From positions 1-64,000 of the forward strand of contig JAWKVM010000009.1 in NCBI GenBank assembly GCA_041398025.1: DNA of 64,000 nucleotides, given 5' to 3'. Shown here one piece after another: positions 51,899-61,096 of the stretch; position 1 is the first letter of the stretch, and each line of letters opens with the position of its first letter. Source of the stretch: JANQPX01 sp041398025 (GTDB taxonomy: Bacteria > Pseudomonadota > Alphaproteobacteria > Geminicoccales > Geminicoccaceae). The translations under genes were made by a program, and so were the position numbers. The notes beneath the pieces are model-generated. The model did not search any database, had not been told where the DNA came from, and saw nothing but the letters and a program-made list of their open reading frames with translations.

Positions 51899-52894
51899 TC
51901 ACGCCCTGTTGAAGTGGGGGACGACTTCGAGTTTGCGCTCCAGATGGTGCTCCGCGGTGATCTGGCGAACGGTGCCGGTCTTGGAACGCATGACGATGCT
52001 GTCGGTGACGAGTCCCGTCGGCGTGCGGCGCACGCCCTTCAGCATGGTGCCGTCGGTCACGCCGGTGGCGGCGAACATGACGTCGCCGCTGGCGAGGTCA
52101 TAGAGGCCGTAGACCTTGTCCAGGTCCTCGACGCCCATGCGCTTGGCCCGCACCTTCTCCTCGTCGTTCCGAAATTTGAGCTTGCCCTGCATCTGGCCGC
52201 CGATCGAGCGCAGCGCCGCGGCTGCGAGCACGCCTTCGGGCGCCCCGCCGCTGCCCATATAGATGTCGATGCCGCTCTCGGGCCTGGAGGTGGCGATCAC
52301 GCCGGCGACGTCGCCATCGCCGATCAGACGGATGCGAGCACCCGTCTCGCGCACGGCAGCGATGAGCTCCTGATGGCGCGGGCGATCCAGGATGAGGACC
52401 ACCAGATCCTCGACCGCGCATTTCCTGGCCTCGGCGAGGCGGCCGAGATTTTCCGCGGGCGGCGCCATGATGTCGAGCAGGCCTTCAGGCAGACCGCCGC
52501 CGACCGCGATCTTCTCCATATAGGTGTCGGGCGCGTTCAGAAAGCCGCCTTTAGCGGCAAACGCGATGCAGGCGATCGAGTTCGGTCCGCCGGTCGCCGT
52601 GATGGTGGTGCCTTCCAGCGGATCGAGGGCGATGTCGACCTTGGGGCCTTTGCCGGTGCCGACCTTCTCGCCGATATAGAGCATCGGCGCCTCGTCGCGC
52701 TCGCCTTCGCCGATCACCACGGTGCCGTCGATGTCGAGCACGTTCAAAGCGGAGCGCATGGCATCGACGGCAGCCTGGTCGGCGGCTTTCTCGTCGCCGC
52801 GGCCCATCCAGCGCATGCTGGCGATCGCCGCGACCTCGGTGACCCGGACGGCCTCCAGGGCGAAGTTGCGGTCCTCGCTTTGATAGGTGGTCAT
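51899..52894 (-). CDS. glpX: class II fructose-1,6-bisphosphatase
   Basis: A 331-residue gluconeogenic phosphatase. GlpX signatures: AIASMRWMGRGDEKAADQAA, VIGEGERDEAPMLYIGE with metal ligands, IALDPLEGTTITATGG, and IYMGSGGAPEGVLAAAAL. The ATG at 52894 follows AAGGAGA. Gluconeogenic growth fits with C1/acid substrates used elsewhere in this window. It starts 55 bp after hom. Confidence 0.95.
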   Translation of the reverse strand: MTTYQSEDRNFALEAVRVTEVAAIASMRWMGRGDEKAADQAAVDAMRSALNVLDIDGTVVIGEGERDEAPMLYIGEKVGTGKGPKVDIALDPLEGTTITATGGPNSIACIAFAAKGGFLNAPDTYMEKIAVGGGLPEGLLDIMAPPAENLGRLAEARKCAVEDLVVLILDRPRHQELIAAVRETGARIRLIGDGDVAGVIATSRPESGIDIYMGSGGAPEGVLAAAALRSIGGQMQGKLKFRNDEEKVRAKRMGVEDLDKVYGLYDLASGDVMFAATGVTDGTMLKGVRRTPTGLVTDSIVMRSKTGTVRQITAEHHLERKLEVVPHFNRA

Positions 52895-52948
52895 GGTGTT
52901 CGTCTCCTTATCACTGGTCACGCAGCATGCGCCGCGGCGCGTCGCCGC

Positions 52949-54241
52949 TCAGAGCGCCTCGATGCGGATCATGCGCGGCGGTTCGAGCACCGCATCCAGG
53001 GCCGCGATGCGCGCGAGCACGTCGATCATGTCGGCCTCGGTGGTCTCGTGGGTGGTGAGCACGATGGGCACGGTCTCGCCCGGGTTTCGAGCACGCTGAA
53101 TCAGCGCCTCGATCGAGACATTGTGGTCGCGCATCAGCGCCGAGACGTCGGCGAGCACGCCCGGGCGGTCGACCACCATCAGCCGGATGTAATAGGCCCC
53201 CTGATGCCGGCCCATATGGGCTGATTTGATGCGGGTCAGGCGATCGGCCGGCAGGGTGAAGACCGGCGGCACGGCGCCGCGTGCGAGATCGGCGATGTCG
53301 GCGACCACGGCGCTCGCGGTCGGCCCGGCACCTGCGCCGCGCCCGGAATGCAGCGTGGTGTCCACCTGATCGCCATCGGCGACCACGGCGTTGAACACGC
53401 CCTCGATCTGGCTGATCGGCGTGCCGGTCTTGACCATGGTCGGGTGGACGCGCTGCTCCAGGCCGTAGTCGGTCTTTCTGGCGACGCCCAGGAGCTTGAT
53501 GCGGTAGCCCATCTCGCTGGCGAACGCGATGTCGAGGGCGGTGACGTGGCGAATGCCCTCGATATGCACGGCGTCGAAATCCGGCGGGCAGCCATAGGCG
53601 AGCGCGGCGAGCAGAGCGAGCTTGTGGGCGGCATCGATGCCGTCGATGTCGAAACTCGGATCGGCTTCGGCATAGCCCAGCTCCTGCGCTTCGGCGAGCA
53701 CGTCCTCGAAGCTGCGGCCGGTCTCGCGCATGGTGGTCAGGATGTAGTTGCAGGTGCCGTTCAGGATGCCGTAGACGCGGGCGATGCGATTGCCGACGAG
53801 GCCTTCGCGCAGGGCCTTGACGATCGGAATGCCGCCGGCGACCGCCGCTTCGTAGCCGATGGTGGCGCCGTTCGCCTCGGCGAGCGCGGCGAGCTCCGCG
53901 CCGTGATGGGCGAGCAGCGCCTTGTTCGCGGTGACCACCGACTTCCCCGCCTCCAGGGCGCGCCGGGTAAGGTCGAGGGCGACGCCTTCGGAGCCGCCGA
54001 TCAGCTCGACCACCGCGTCCACCTCGGGATCGGCAGCGAGGCTGGCCGCGTCGTCATACCACCTGATGCCGTCGAGCGCGATGCCGCGATCGCGGCTGCG
54101 ATCGCGTGCGGATACGGCCGTCAGCACGATGTCGCGCCCGGCGCGCGCACCGAGCAGCTCGCCATTTTGCCGAAGAAGCTGGACGACGCCGGCACCCACG
54201 GTGCCGAGGCCGGCGATCCCTAGCCTGAGGGGGGAGGTCAT
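52949..54241 (-). CDS. hom: homoserine dehydrogenase
   Basis: A 430-residue NAD(P)-dependent enzyme making homoserine for threonine and methionine synthesis. Rossmann motif GIAGLGTVGAGV, VTANKALLAHHG, the active-site region YGILNGTCNYILT and DIDGIDAAHKLALLAALAYG. The C-terminal 75 residues form a regulatory ACT domain (YYIRLMVVDRPGVLADVSAL). It starts four bases after the aminotransferase stop. Confidence 0.96.
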   Translation of the reverse strand: MTSPLRLGIAGLGTVGAGVVQLLRQNGELLGARAGRDIVLTAVSARDRSRDRGIALDGIRWYDDAASLAADPEVDAVVELIGGSEGVALDLTRRALEAGKSVVTANKALLAHHGAELAALAEANGATIGYEAAVAGGIPIVKALREGLVGNRIARVYGILNGTCNYILTTMRETGRSFEDVLAEAQELGYAEADPSFDIDGIDAAHKLALLAALAYGCPPDFDAVHIEGIRHVTALDIAFASEMGYRIKLLGVARKTDYGLEQRVHPTMVKTGTPISQIEGVFNAVVADGDQVDTTLHSGRGAGAGPTASAVVADIADLARGAVPPVFTLPADRLTRIKSAHMGRHQGAYYIRLMVVDRPGVLADVSALMRDHNVSIEALIQRARNPGETVPIVLTTHETTEADMIDVLARIAALDAVLEPPRMIRIEAL

Positions 54242-54245
54242 GGTG

Positions 54246-55457
54246 TCACGCCACCGCTTGTTTGGGCCGATCCGTCTCGGATCCGCGGGCGAGGAAGGCC
54301 TTGATGTTGCGCACCGCCTGGCGGATGCGGTGGCGGTTCTCGACCAGGCCGAGACGGACATAACCCTCGCCATACTCGCCGAAGCCGATGCCGGGGGCGA
54401 CCGCGACGTCCGCTTCGGTCAGCAGCAGCTTCGAGAATTCGAGCGAGCCCAGATTGTGGAAACGCTCCGGGATCGGCGCCCAGACGAACATGGTCGCCGG
54501 CGGTGACGGCATCGGCCAGCCGGCGGCGGTCAGACCCTGCACGAGCACGTCGCGCCGCTCGCGATAGCGTTTCCGGGTTTCCTCGATGCAGGACTGATCG
54601 CCGTTCAATGCCTCGACCGCGGCCACCTGGATGGGGGTGAAGGCGCCGTAGTCCAGGTAGGACTTGATGCGCGCCAGAGCAGCGATAAGAACCGGGTTGC
54701 CGGCGGCGAAGCCCATGCGCCAGCCCGGCATGTTGTAGGTCTTGCTCATCGAGGTGAACTCGACCGCGACATCCTTCGCACCCTCGATTTGGAGAATCGA
54801 CGGCGGCGGCTGGTCGAAGAAAATCTCGGCATAGGCGAGATCGGAGAGGATGAAGATTTCGTGCTTGCGCGCGAAGGCGACGGCTTCCTTGTAGAAGTCG
54901 AGATCGACGGTGAGCGCCGTGGGATTGGAGGGAAAATTCAGCACCATCGCGGTCGGCGATGGCACGGAATGCTGCACCGCGTGGGCGAGCTCGGCCATCA
55001 GGTCGGTCTTGGGGGTCATCGGCACATGGCGGATCGAGGCGCCGGCGATGATGAAGCCATAGGCGTGGATCGGATAGGAGGGGTTCGGCGCCAGGATGAC
55101 GTCGCCGGGGGCGGTGATCGCCTGGGCGAGATTGGCGAGACCCTCCTTCGAGCCGAGGGTGGCGATGATCTCGGTTTCCGGATCGAGCTTGACGCCGAAG
55201 CGCCTGGCGTAATAGGCGGCCTGAGCGCGGCGCAGGCCGGGAATGCCGCGCGAGGTGGAGTAGCGGTGGGTCTTCGGGTCGCGGATGGCCTCGATCAGCT
55301 TCTCGACCACGGCGTTCGAGGCGGGCTGGTCGGGATTGCCCATGCCGAAATCGACGACGTCGCGGCCGGCACCGCGCGCAGCCGCCTTCATCGCGTTCAC
55401 TTCGCTGAACACATAGGGCGGCAGACGCCGGATACGATGAAATTGCGGCTCGCGCAT
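54246..55457 (-). CDS. class I/II aminotransferase (AlaC / LL-DAP aminotransferase-like)
   Basis: PLP-dependent aminotransferase of 403 residues. Substrate-binding GMGNPDQPASN, cofactor contact LNFPSNPTA, Asp/Tyr pair SDLAYAEI and the PLP lysine in SMSKTYNMPGWRMGFAAGN. It is the upstream partner of hom in the usual alphaproteobacterial order; members are named LL-diaminopimelate or glutamate-pyruvate (AlaC) aminotransferase without full proof. AAGGA precedes the ATG at 55457. Confidence 0.9.
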   Translation of the reverse strand: MREPQFHRIRRLPPYVFSEVNAMKAAARGAGRDVVDFGMGNPDQPASNAVVEKLIEAIRDPKTHRYSTSRGIPGLRRAQAAYYARRFGVKLDPETEIIATLGSKEGLANLAQAITAPGDVILAPNPSYPIHAYGFIIAGASIRHVPMTPKTDLMAELAHAVQHSVPSPTAMVLNFPSNPTALTVDLDFYKEAVAFARKHEIFILSDLAYAEIFFDQPPPSILQIEGAKDVAVEFTSMSKTYNMPGWRMGFAAGNPVLIAALARIKSYLDYGAFTPIQVAAVEALNGDQSCIEETRKRYRERRDVLVQGLTAAGWPMPSPPATMFVWAPIPERFHNLGSLEFSKLLLTEADVAVAPGIGFGEYGEGYVRLGLVENRHRIRQAVRNIKAFLARGSETDRPKQAVA

Positions 55458-55566
55458 GGACGATCGTCCTTTTGTCGATATTGCGTGGCCGGATGTGTAG
55501 CACAGATTCGCTTGAAGCCAATCCATCAAGAGCGAAAACCGGGCGTTCCGGCGGCGCGCGACACGC

Positions 55567-57456
55567 CTAGTTCGCGCGCGGGGCCGCCTCGGTCAGCGGG
55601 TCGTCCGGCGGCGCCGGCTTGAGGACGAGGCGCACCTGATCGACATCGGGGCCGGCGCGGTGATCATATTCGAGAATCTCGACCGTGGCGCCGAGCTGGA
55701 CCAGGGCAGCCCCGATATCGGTCGCCCGGCGTCGCGCCAGATGGCTCGAGCTGCCCTCGCCGATGATGTAGATCTTCTCGTTGCGCGACCTGGCCTCGTC
55801 GAGCACGGCCTGAAGCCTGGGCATGACGCCCTCGGGCACGCCCGGCCTTGCCGGCTCGAAGGTGATGATGGCGGCCTCGATCTCGTCCGGCTGGCCGAGC
55901 GCCGGGAGCGCCGCATGCGATGGCGCTGCGGCGGGCGCGGAGACGGCCGGCGGCGAGGCCGCAGCGTTGTCGACCGGCTCGAGGCTGGCGATCGTCTGCT
56001 CGTCATCGGCCGGGGCGTCGAGACCGACGGCCGATCGGGGCTCCGACGCGGGCAGAGGCTCCGACATGCGGGGTGGTTCCGCGGCGGCGACCGTTCGCGT
56101 TTCCTCGCGCTTGGAGACGAGATCGGCCGGCCGGGCGGGCGGCAGCACGGGCGGCACGGGCGGCTCGCGGCGAACGGTGCTGGAGGGGAGCTGTGCCAGC
56201 GGCGGCAGAATGACGGGCTCCTCCGGCGTCGGCTTGAAGGCGGGGCGCGGCGTGCGGTGGAACTCGAAGCGCTCGCCGTCGTCGACGATCACCAGGTCGT
56301 CCCGCCGCTTGGGCCGGAGGTTCGGGATCGGCGGCTGATCGAAGGCGCGCGCGGTGGTCGGCAGCGTTTCCCTTCCCCCGCGCAGCGCCAAGTCGCGCTC
56401 CTCCGAGGACGACGTCTGCGGCGGGGATCCGGCCTGCTGCTGGCGCTGGATGCGCCGTCTCTGAAGGTAGTCGCGGAGCTTGTCGAGGGAGCTGGTCACC
56501 GGGGCGAGGACGCTGTTGCCGGCATCCTCAATCGCCTCGGCCGCCTCCTCCTCGGAAAGCCGGCGCTCGGCGCGCTCGCGCCGGGTCTCGTCGGAGGCGC
56601 GGCTCTCGGTCTCCGTGTCCGGCTCCTCCAGCGTCTGGCCCGAGTCCTCGTCGAGATCCGCGGTCACCCCTTCGTCGCCGTCCTGCTGCGCCTGGCTTTG
56701 CGCCTCGTCGAGACACATGGTCGACCAGGCGACCACCCAGCCGAGCCAGCCGCAAAAGAAGCCGGGCTCGTCCTCACCGGCGGCGAGGCGGATGCGGACA
56801 TCGCGAACGCCGCTGTCCCCCCGCCCGATCACCGGTGCGAAGGCCGCGAGCATCAACGGCAACGCCGGAGCATTTTCCGTCGCATCCCCGATGCCGGGCG
56901 TGAGGTCGAGAAAGCTGGTGTCCTCGGCGGCCGGCTCCTCGGTCGTGACCTCGTCGGAGGGCTCGGGCGGCGGTGCCGCCGGCAGGGTGTCGCGCCTGAG
57001 CTGCCGGATGAAATCGTTCAGGCCGCCGTCTTCGGTCTCCGGACTGGTGCGATAGACCGCCTCGTTGCCCTGCCCTTCGCCAGGCGTCAGCTCGAAGCTG
57101 TCCGCAGCCTCTTCGGGCGCATCGGGGATGATGTCTTCCGCCTGGGCCGCCCCGTCATCGGCCGCCGATGAGGGCACGGGGGCGAGCCCGCTGCGCTGGC
57201 GGACGACGGCGCTATGCTGGAGGCTCCGGTCGCGCTCCGTGATGAGGTCCCGAACGATGTCGCGCCTCGCCTCGAGCGGCAGGTTCGGGCGCGGCGCGGC
57301 CGGGACGGTGTCGAGGGTGGGATAGTCGGTGGCTGGCGCGTCCCCCTGCTGACAGCCGGCGAGCGCGCCGACCTGGAGGAGGACCGCGAGGAGCCCGACT
57401 GCGGACGGACGGCTGGCCCGTCTCCGGCTGCGCCGGCGTTCGTCCGGTTCACCCAT
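55567..57456 (-). CDS. large Pro/acid-rich lipoprotein with OmpA-like C-terminus
   Basis: A 629-residue predicted lipoprotein. The signal peptide ends with the lipobox LAGC (Cys about residue 35). The long middle (about 40-530) is low-complexity, rich in Pro, Glu, Asp, Ala and Arg, without a recognisable fold except a short hydrophobic patch (FFCGWLGWVVAWSTMCL). The last 100 residues resemble an OmpA/MotB peptidoglycan-binding fold (IYIIGEGSSSHLARRRATDIGAALVQLG), suggesting a tether across the periplasm. Function unknown. Start at 57456 gives MGEPDERRR; a TTG at 57480 is possible. Confidence 0.72.
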   Translation of the reverse strand: MGEPDERRRSRRRASRPSAVGLLAVLLQVGALAGCQQGDAPATDYPTLDTVPAAPRPNLPLEARRDIVRDLITERDRSLQHSAVVRQRSGLAPVPSSAADDGAAQAEDIIPDAPEEAADSFELTPGEGQGNEAVYRTSPETEDGGLNDFIRQLRRDTLPAAPPPEPSDEVTTEEPAAEDTSFLDLTPGIGDATENAPALPLMLAAFAPVIGRGDSGVRDVRIRLAAGEDEPGFFCGWLGWVVAWSTMCLDEAQSQAQQDGDEGVTADLDEDSGQTLEEPDTETESRASDETRRERAERRLSEEEAAEAIEDAGNSVLAPVTSSLDKLRDYLQRRRIQRQQQAGSPPQTSSSEERDLALRGGRETLPTTARAFDQPPIPNLRPKRRDDLVIVDDGERFEFHRTPRPAFKPTPEEPVILPPLAQLPSSTVRREPPVPPVLPPARPADLVSKREETRTVAAAEPPRMSEPLPASEPRSAVGLDAPADDEQTIASLEPVDNAAASPPAVSAPAAAPSHAALPALGQPDEIEAAIITFEPARPGVPEGVMPRLQAVLDEARSRNEKIYIIGEGSSSHLARRRATDIGAALVQLGATVEILEYDHRAGPDVDQVRLVLKPAPPDDPLTEAAPRAN

Positions 57457-57623
57457 CGCGGCCGCCGCCTTGACGATCAAACCCGTGCATCAAACTCTCG
57501 ATCATCGAAGGGCTGTTTCCATCGGGCCGACGGTTCGCTTGGGCCGTAAAGTTGCGTATTGACCACCGTTCTGCTTGGCAGCAAAGCTTAATCTCAATGA
57601 TGAAGTCGGTAAAGGAACAACTT

Positions 57624-59411
57624 ATGGCAGAAGAAAATTTGAACGGGAACAACCGCAACGAGCAGCTCGAGGTCATGAATCAGATCGTCGAGCGCAGCCA
57701 GAAGCTTCTCGCCGACTTCGCCCAGACTGCCGGCGGTGCTGCCAATGGACAATCCGCGGACCCGCTCAATCTGACGCCGATGATCCTGGAGCTGACTTCG
57801 CGCATGATGGCCAACCCGGCCGCCCTTTTTCAGGCGCAGCTCTCGCTCTGGCAGGACTATGTCGACCTCTGGCAGAGCAGCAGCAGGCGCCTGCTCGGCC
57901 AGGCCGTCGATCCCGTGATCGAGCCGGCGCGCGACGATCGGCGCTTTCGCGACCCCGCCTGGAACGACGATGCGGTGTTCAGCATCATCAAGCAGTCCTA
58001 TCTGCTGACCTCGCGCTGGCTGACCGAGGTGATGAAGGACGTCGACGGCCTCGACGACAAGACCCGCCAGAAGCTCGACTTCTATACCCGGCAGTTCGTG
58101 GACGCGATGGCGCCCTCCAATTTCGTCACCACCAATCCGGAGGTGCTGCGCACCACGCTCGAGACCGGCGGCGACAATCTGCTGCGCGGCCTCAATCACC
58201 TGCTCGGCGATCTGGAAAACGGCAAGGGCAAGCTCGCGATCAAGATGACCGACCCCGATGCCTTCGAGGTCGGCCAGAACATCGCGACCACGCCGGGCAA
58301 GGTGGTGTTTCAGAACGAGCTGATCCAGCTCATCCAATATCAGCCGACCACCGAGAAGGTGGCGAGGACGCCGCTTTTGATCATCCCGCCCTGGATCAAC
58401 AAGTTCTACATCCTGGACCTGCAGCCCAAGAACAGCTTCATCAAATACGCGGTCGACCAGGGGCTGACGGTGTTCGTCGTCTCCTGGATCAATCCCGACG
58501 AGCAGCATGCCGAGAAGACCTTCGAGGACTACATGCTCGAGGGTCCGCTCGCGGCTCTCGGCGCGATCGAGCAGGCGACCGGCGAAAAGACGGTCAACGC
58601 GATCGGCTATTGCCTCGGCGGCACACTGCTTGCGGCGACCCTCGCTTACATGGCGGTGAAGCAGGACAAGCGCATCAAGGCGGCGACCTTCTTCACCGCG
58701 CTTACAGACTTCGAAAAACCCGGCGACCTCGGCGTGTTCATCGACGAGGAGCAGCTCGCCTCGATGGATCAGCTCATGGCCGAGAAGGGCTATCTCGACG
58801 GCCGCGAGATGGCGACCACCTTCAACATGCTGCGCGCCAACGACCTGATCTGGTCCTTCGTGGTCAACAACTACCTGCTCGGCAAGGAGCCGTTTCCGTT
58901 CGATCTGCTCTACTGGAACGCGGACAGCACGCGCATGCCGCATGCCATGCACAGCTTCTATCTGCACGAGTTCTACCAGAACAACAAACTGGTCGAACCG
59001 GGCGGGGTCACGCTCGGCGGCGTGCCGATCGATCTGCGCAAGGTGCGTCTCCCGGTCTACATGCTCTCGACCAGGGAGGATCATATAGCCCCCTGGGAGA
59101 GCACCTATGCCGCGACCCAGATCTTTCGTGGCGACATCACCTTCACGCTCGCGGGCTCCGGCCATATCGCCGGTGTGATCAACCCGGCCGGCTCGCAGAA
59201 ATACGGATTTTGGCAAAACGACAAGCTGCCTGCCGATCCCAAGGACTGGCTGGAGAGCGCCAGCCACCAAGAGGGCTCCTGGTGGCCGAACTGGGCGGCC
59301 TGGATCGCGAAGAAATCCGGCGCCAAGGTGACGGCGCGCATTCCGGGGGACGGCATGCTCGACGCGATCGAGGACGCGCCGGGGAGCTATGTGAAGCTGA
59401 AGGCGGTCTGA
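57624..59411 (+). CDS. phaC: class I poly(3-hydroxyalkanoate) synthase
   Basis: A 595-residue enzyme that polymerises 3-hydroxyacyl-CoA into storage granules. The lipase-like box IGYCLGGTL holds the catalytic Cys330; Asp486 (STREDHIAPW) and His514 (GSGHIAGV) complete the triad. The N-terminal domain ends near the PPWINKFYILDLQPKNS segment, as in class I. The ATG at 57624 has AAGGA eight bases upstream. No phaA/B or phasin genes are next to it. Carbon storage fits a C1/acid-using oligotroph. Confidence 0.95.
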   Translation: MAEENLNGNNRNEQLEVMNQIVERSQKLLADFAQTAGGAANGQSADPLNLTPMILELTSRMMANPAALFQAQLSLWQDYVDLWQSSSRRLLGQAVDPVIEPARDDRRFRDPAWNDDAVFSIIKQSYLLTSRWLTEVMKDVDGLDDKTRQKLDFYTRQFVDAMAPSNFVTTNPEVLRTTLETGGDNLLRGLNHLLGDLENGKGKLAIKMTDPDAFEVGQNIATTPGKVVFQNELIQLIQYQPTTEKVARTPLLIIPPWINKFYILDLQPKNSFIKYAVDQGLTVFVVSWINPDEQHAEKTFEDYMLEGPLAALGAIEQATGEKTVNAIGYCLGGTLLAATLAYMAVKQDKRIKAATFFTALTDFEKPGDLGVFIDEEQLASMDQLMAEKGYLDGREMATTFNMLRANDLIWSFVVNNYLLGKEPFPFDLLYWNADSTRMPHAMHSFYLHEFYQNNKLVEPGGVTLGGVPIDLRKVRLPVYMLSTREDHIAPWESTYAATQIFRGDITFTLAGSGHIAGVINPAGSQKYGFWQNDKLPADPKDWLESASHQEGSWWPNWAAWIAKKSGAKVTARIPGDGMLDAIEDAPGSYVKLKAV

Positions 59412-59549
59412 GCCCGTCGCCGACCCCTCGTCCTTGACGCTTCCGCCTGCCTCCGCCTAAAGACCGGCATCGTCCCGACATGTCGGCCCGCGGCCGCTCG
59501 CCGGGCCGGGACAGACCCTTTCCGTCAACCCGATGGCAGAGATTTCGAC

Positions 59550-61022
59550 ATGGGCGGCAGGCGCGATCGGCCCTGGATCATTGGCGGCAGCCTCCTTCTG
59601 CTGGCGTTCCTCTGCATGCTGGCCAAGGCGACCCAGTTCTATGGCTTCGCGCTCAACGACTACGACACAGGTATTTACGGCAATGTCGCCTGGAACATCG
59701 GCCATGGCGAAGGCTTTCATTCCGATGTCCTGAACCGCAACCATCTGGCGGTCCACTTCTCGCCGCTGACCGCCCTGTTCGCCCCGTTCTATGCGCTGTT
59801 TCCGACGCCGATGGTGCTGATGATCGGCCAGGGGCTGGCGGCGGGGATCACGCTTTTTCTGCTGTACCGAGCGGGCATGAACCTGATGCAGGACGGCGTG
59901 CCGGCCGAGCGGCGCGGCCGCATCGCGCTCGGCTTTTGCCTGCTCGCCTTCGTCTACGGGCCGTTCACCAACGCCCTGCTCTCCCATTTCCACCCGCCGA
60001 CCGTGGCCATGCCGATCCTGGCGGGCTGCCTGCTCGCGCTGATCGAGCGCCGGACGTGGCTTCTGGTGCTGCTGATCCCGCTCTTGCTGAGTGCCAAGGA
60101 AAATGCACCGCTCGCCGTGGTCGGGCTCGGTGTCTATGCGGCGCTGGTTCAGGGGCGCTGGATGCTCGGCGTGGTTCTCGGGGCGATTGGCGTCGCCAGC
60201 CTCGCCCTGATCCTGCTGGTGATCATGCCTGCCTTTCAGGACGAGACCTGGATTATGGCGAGCCGCTTTCAGCCGCTGGCGTTGCTCGGCGACAAGGCGC
60301 TCTATCTCGTCCTTCTGCTCCTGCCGCTCGCCTTCCTGCCGCTGTTCGCCTGGCGCGCGGCCGCGGCCGCCCTGCCCCTGATCGCGGTCAACCTGGCCTC
60401 TGGCTATGAGGGCCAGCTCGCGCTCAAATATCACTATAACGACCTGATCAGTGTTTTTTTGCTCGTTGCCGCGATGCACGGCTTCAACCGGGTGCCGGCG
60501 CTGCGTTTTCCAGCGATCGCCAAGCCAGCCATGGTTCTGGGGGCCGCGATCCTGCTGGCGCTGGTCGCTAACAAGGGGCGAAGCCCGATCACCGAGACGG
60601 TCAAATACTGGCCGAAAGCCGAGGACTGGGCGCTGCATCGAGCGCTCGCCCCTTATCGCCAGGCACCGCCGGACCAGGCGATCCTGGCGCAAAGCGGCCT
60701 CGGCCCCTATCTCTCGAACCGGCATCGCTATGTCATGCTCACCGACAGCTGGAAGGCGGAGGACCTGGCGCCGGGCGATCTGATCCTGCTGTCCGACGTC
60801 GCCGGCGATTTTCTGGTCGATGTCGGGAAAAGCAGGGCACGGCTGGAGGCGATGGAGCGTATCGACGTCGTTTCGACAAGCGCTGCGCTCAGCGTCTATC
60901 GCGTCCGGGGCGAACCGGGTGCCGGTCGCACACCGAGTGCCGATCGCACACCGAGTGCCGGCGGCACCCGGTGGCACCGAGCTGATCAAACACCCGTGAT
61001 CATCCGATCAAATCACCCTTGA
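59550..61022 (+). CDS. DUF2079 membrane protein
   Basis: A 490-residue membrane protein with about nine to ten segments. DUF2079 features: NDYDTGIYGNVAWNIGHGEG and the HFSPLTALFAPFYALFPTP segment in the first half, HFHPPTVAMPILAGCLLAL, and SAKENAPLAVVGLGVYAAL. The fold is distantly related to glycosyltransferase GT-C proteins; no function is established. The last 30 residues come from an 18-bp tandem repeat and look dispensable. Confidence 0.85.
   Translation: MGGRRDRPWIIGGSLLLLAFLCMLAKATQFYGFALNDYDTGIYGNVAWNIGHGEGFHSDVLNRNHLAVHFSPLTALFAPFYALFPTPMVLMIGQGLAAGITLFLLYRAGMNLMQDGVPAERRGRIALGFCLLAFVYGPFTNALLSHFHPPTVAMPILAGCLLALIERRTWLLVLLIPLLLSAKENAPLAVVGLGVYAALVQGRWMLGVVLGAIGVASLALILLVIMPAFQDETWIMASRFQPLALLGDKALYLVLLLLPLAFLPLFAWRAAAAALPLIAVNLASGYEGQLALKYHYNDLISVFLLVAAMHGFNRVPALRFPAIAKPAMVLGAAILLALVANKGRSPITETVKYWPKAEDWALHRALAPYRQAPPDQAILAQSGLGPYLSNRHRYVMLTDSWKAEDLAPGDLILLSDVAGDFLVDVGKSRARLEAMERIDVVSTSAALSVYRVRGEPGAGRTPSADRTPSAGGTRWHRADQTPVIIRSNHP
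60915..60968 (+). repeat. 18-bp tandem repeat in the DUF2079 gene tail
   Basis: Three units of CCGRGTGCCGRTCGCACA type (60915-60932, 60933-60950, 60951-60968), the third degenerate at its end. They add six residues per unit to the C-terminus (xAxRTP/SADRTP/SAGGT) without changing frame, so copy number could vary freely. Confidence 0.75.
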
Positions 61023-61096
61023 TCATCGCCGGATCTTTTGCGCAGCCGGGCCGATCGCCCTAGGATGAGGCGGTCGACAACGGAAAGAGAACAACG

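Noticed and set aside
59457..60989. 510-codon minus-strand ORF opposite DUF2079
   Set aside because: Mirror frame; it contains the reverse of the 18-bp repeats and no domain.
61000..61025. GATCA-rich stretch at the end of DUF2079 as an operator
   Set aside because: It lies within the coding end and shows several overlapping GATCA words without a defined dyad.
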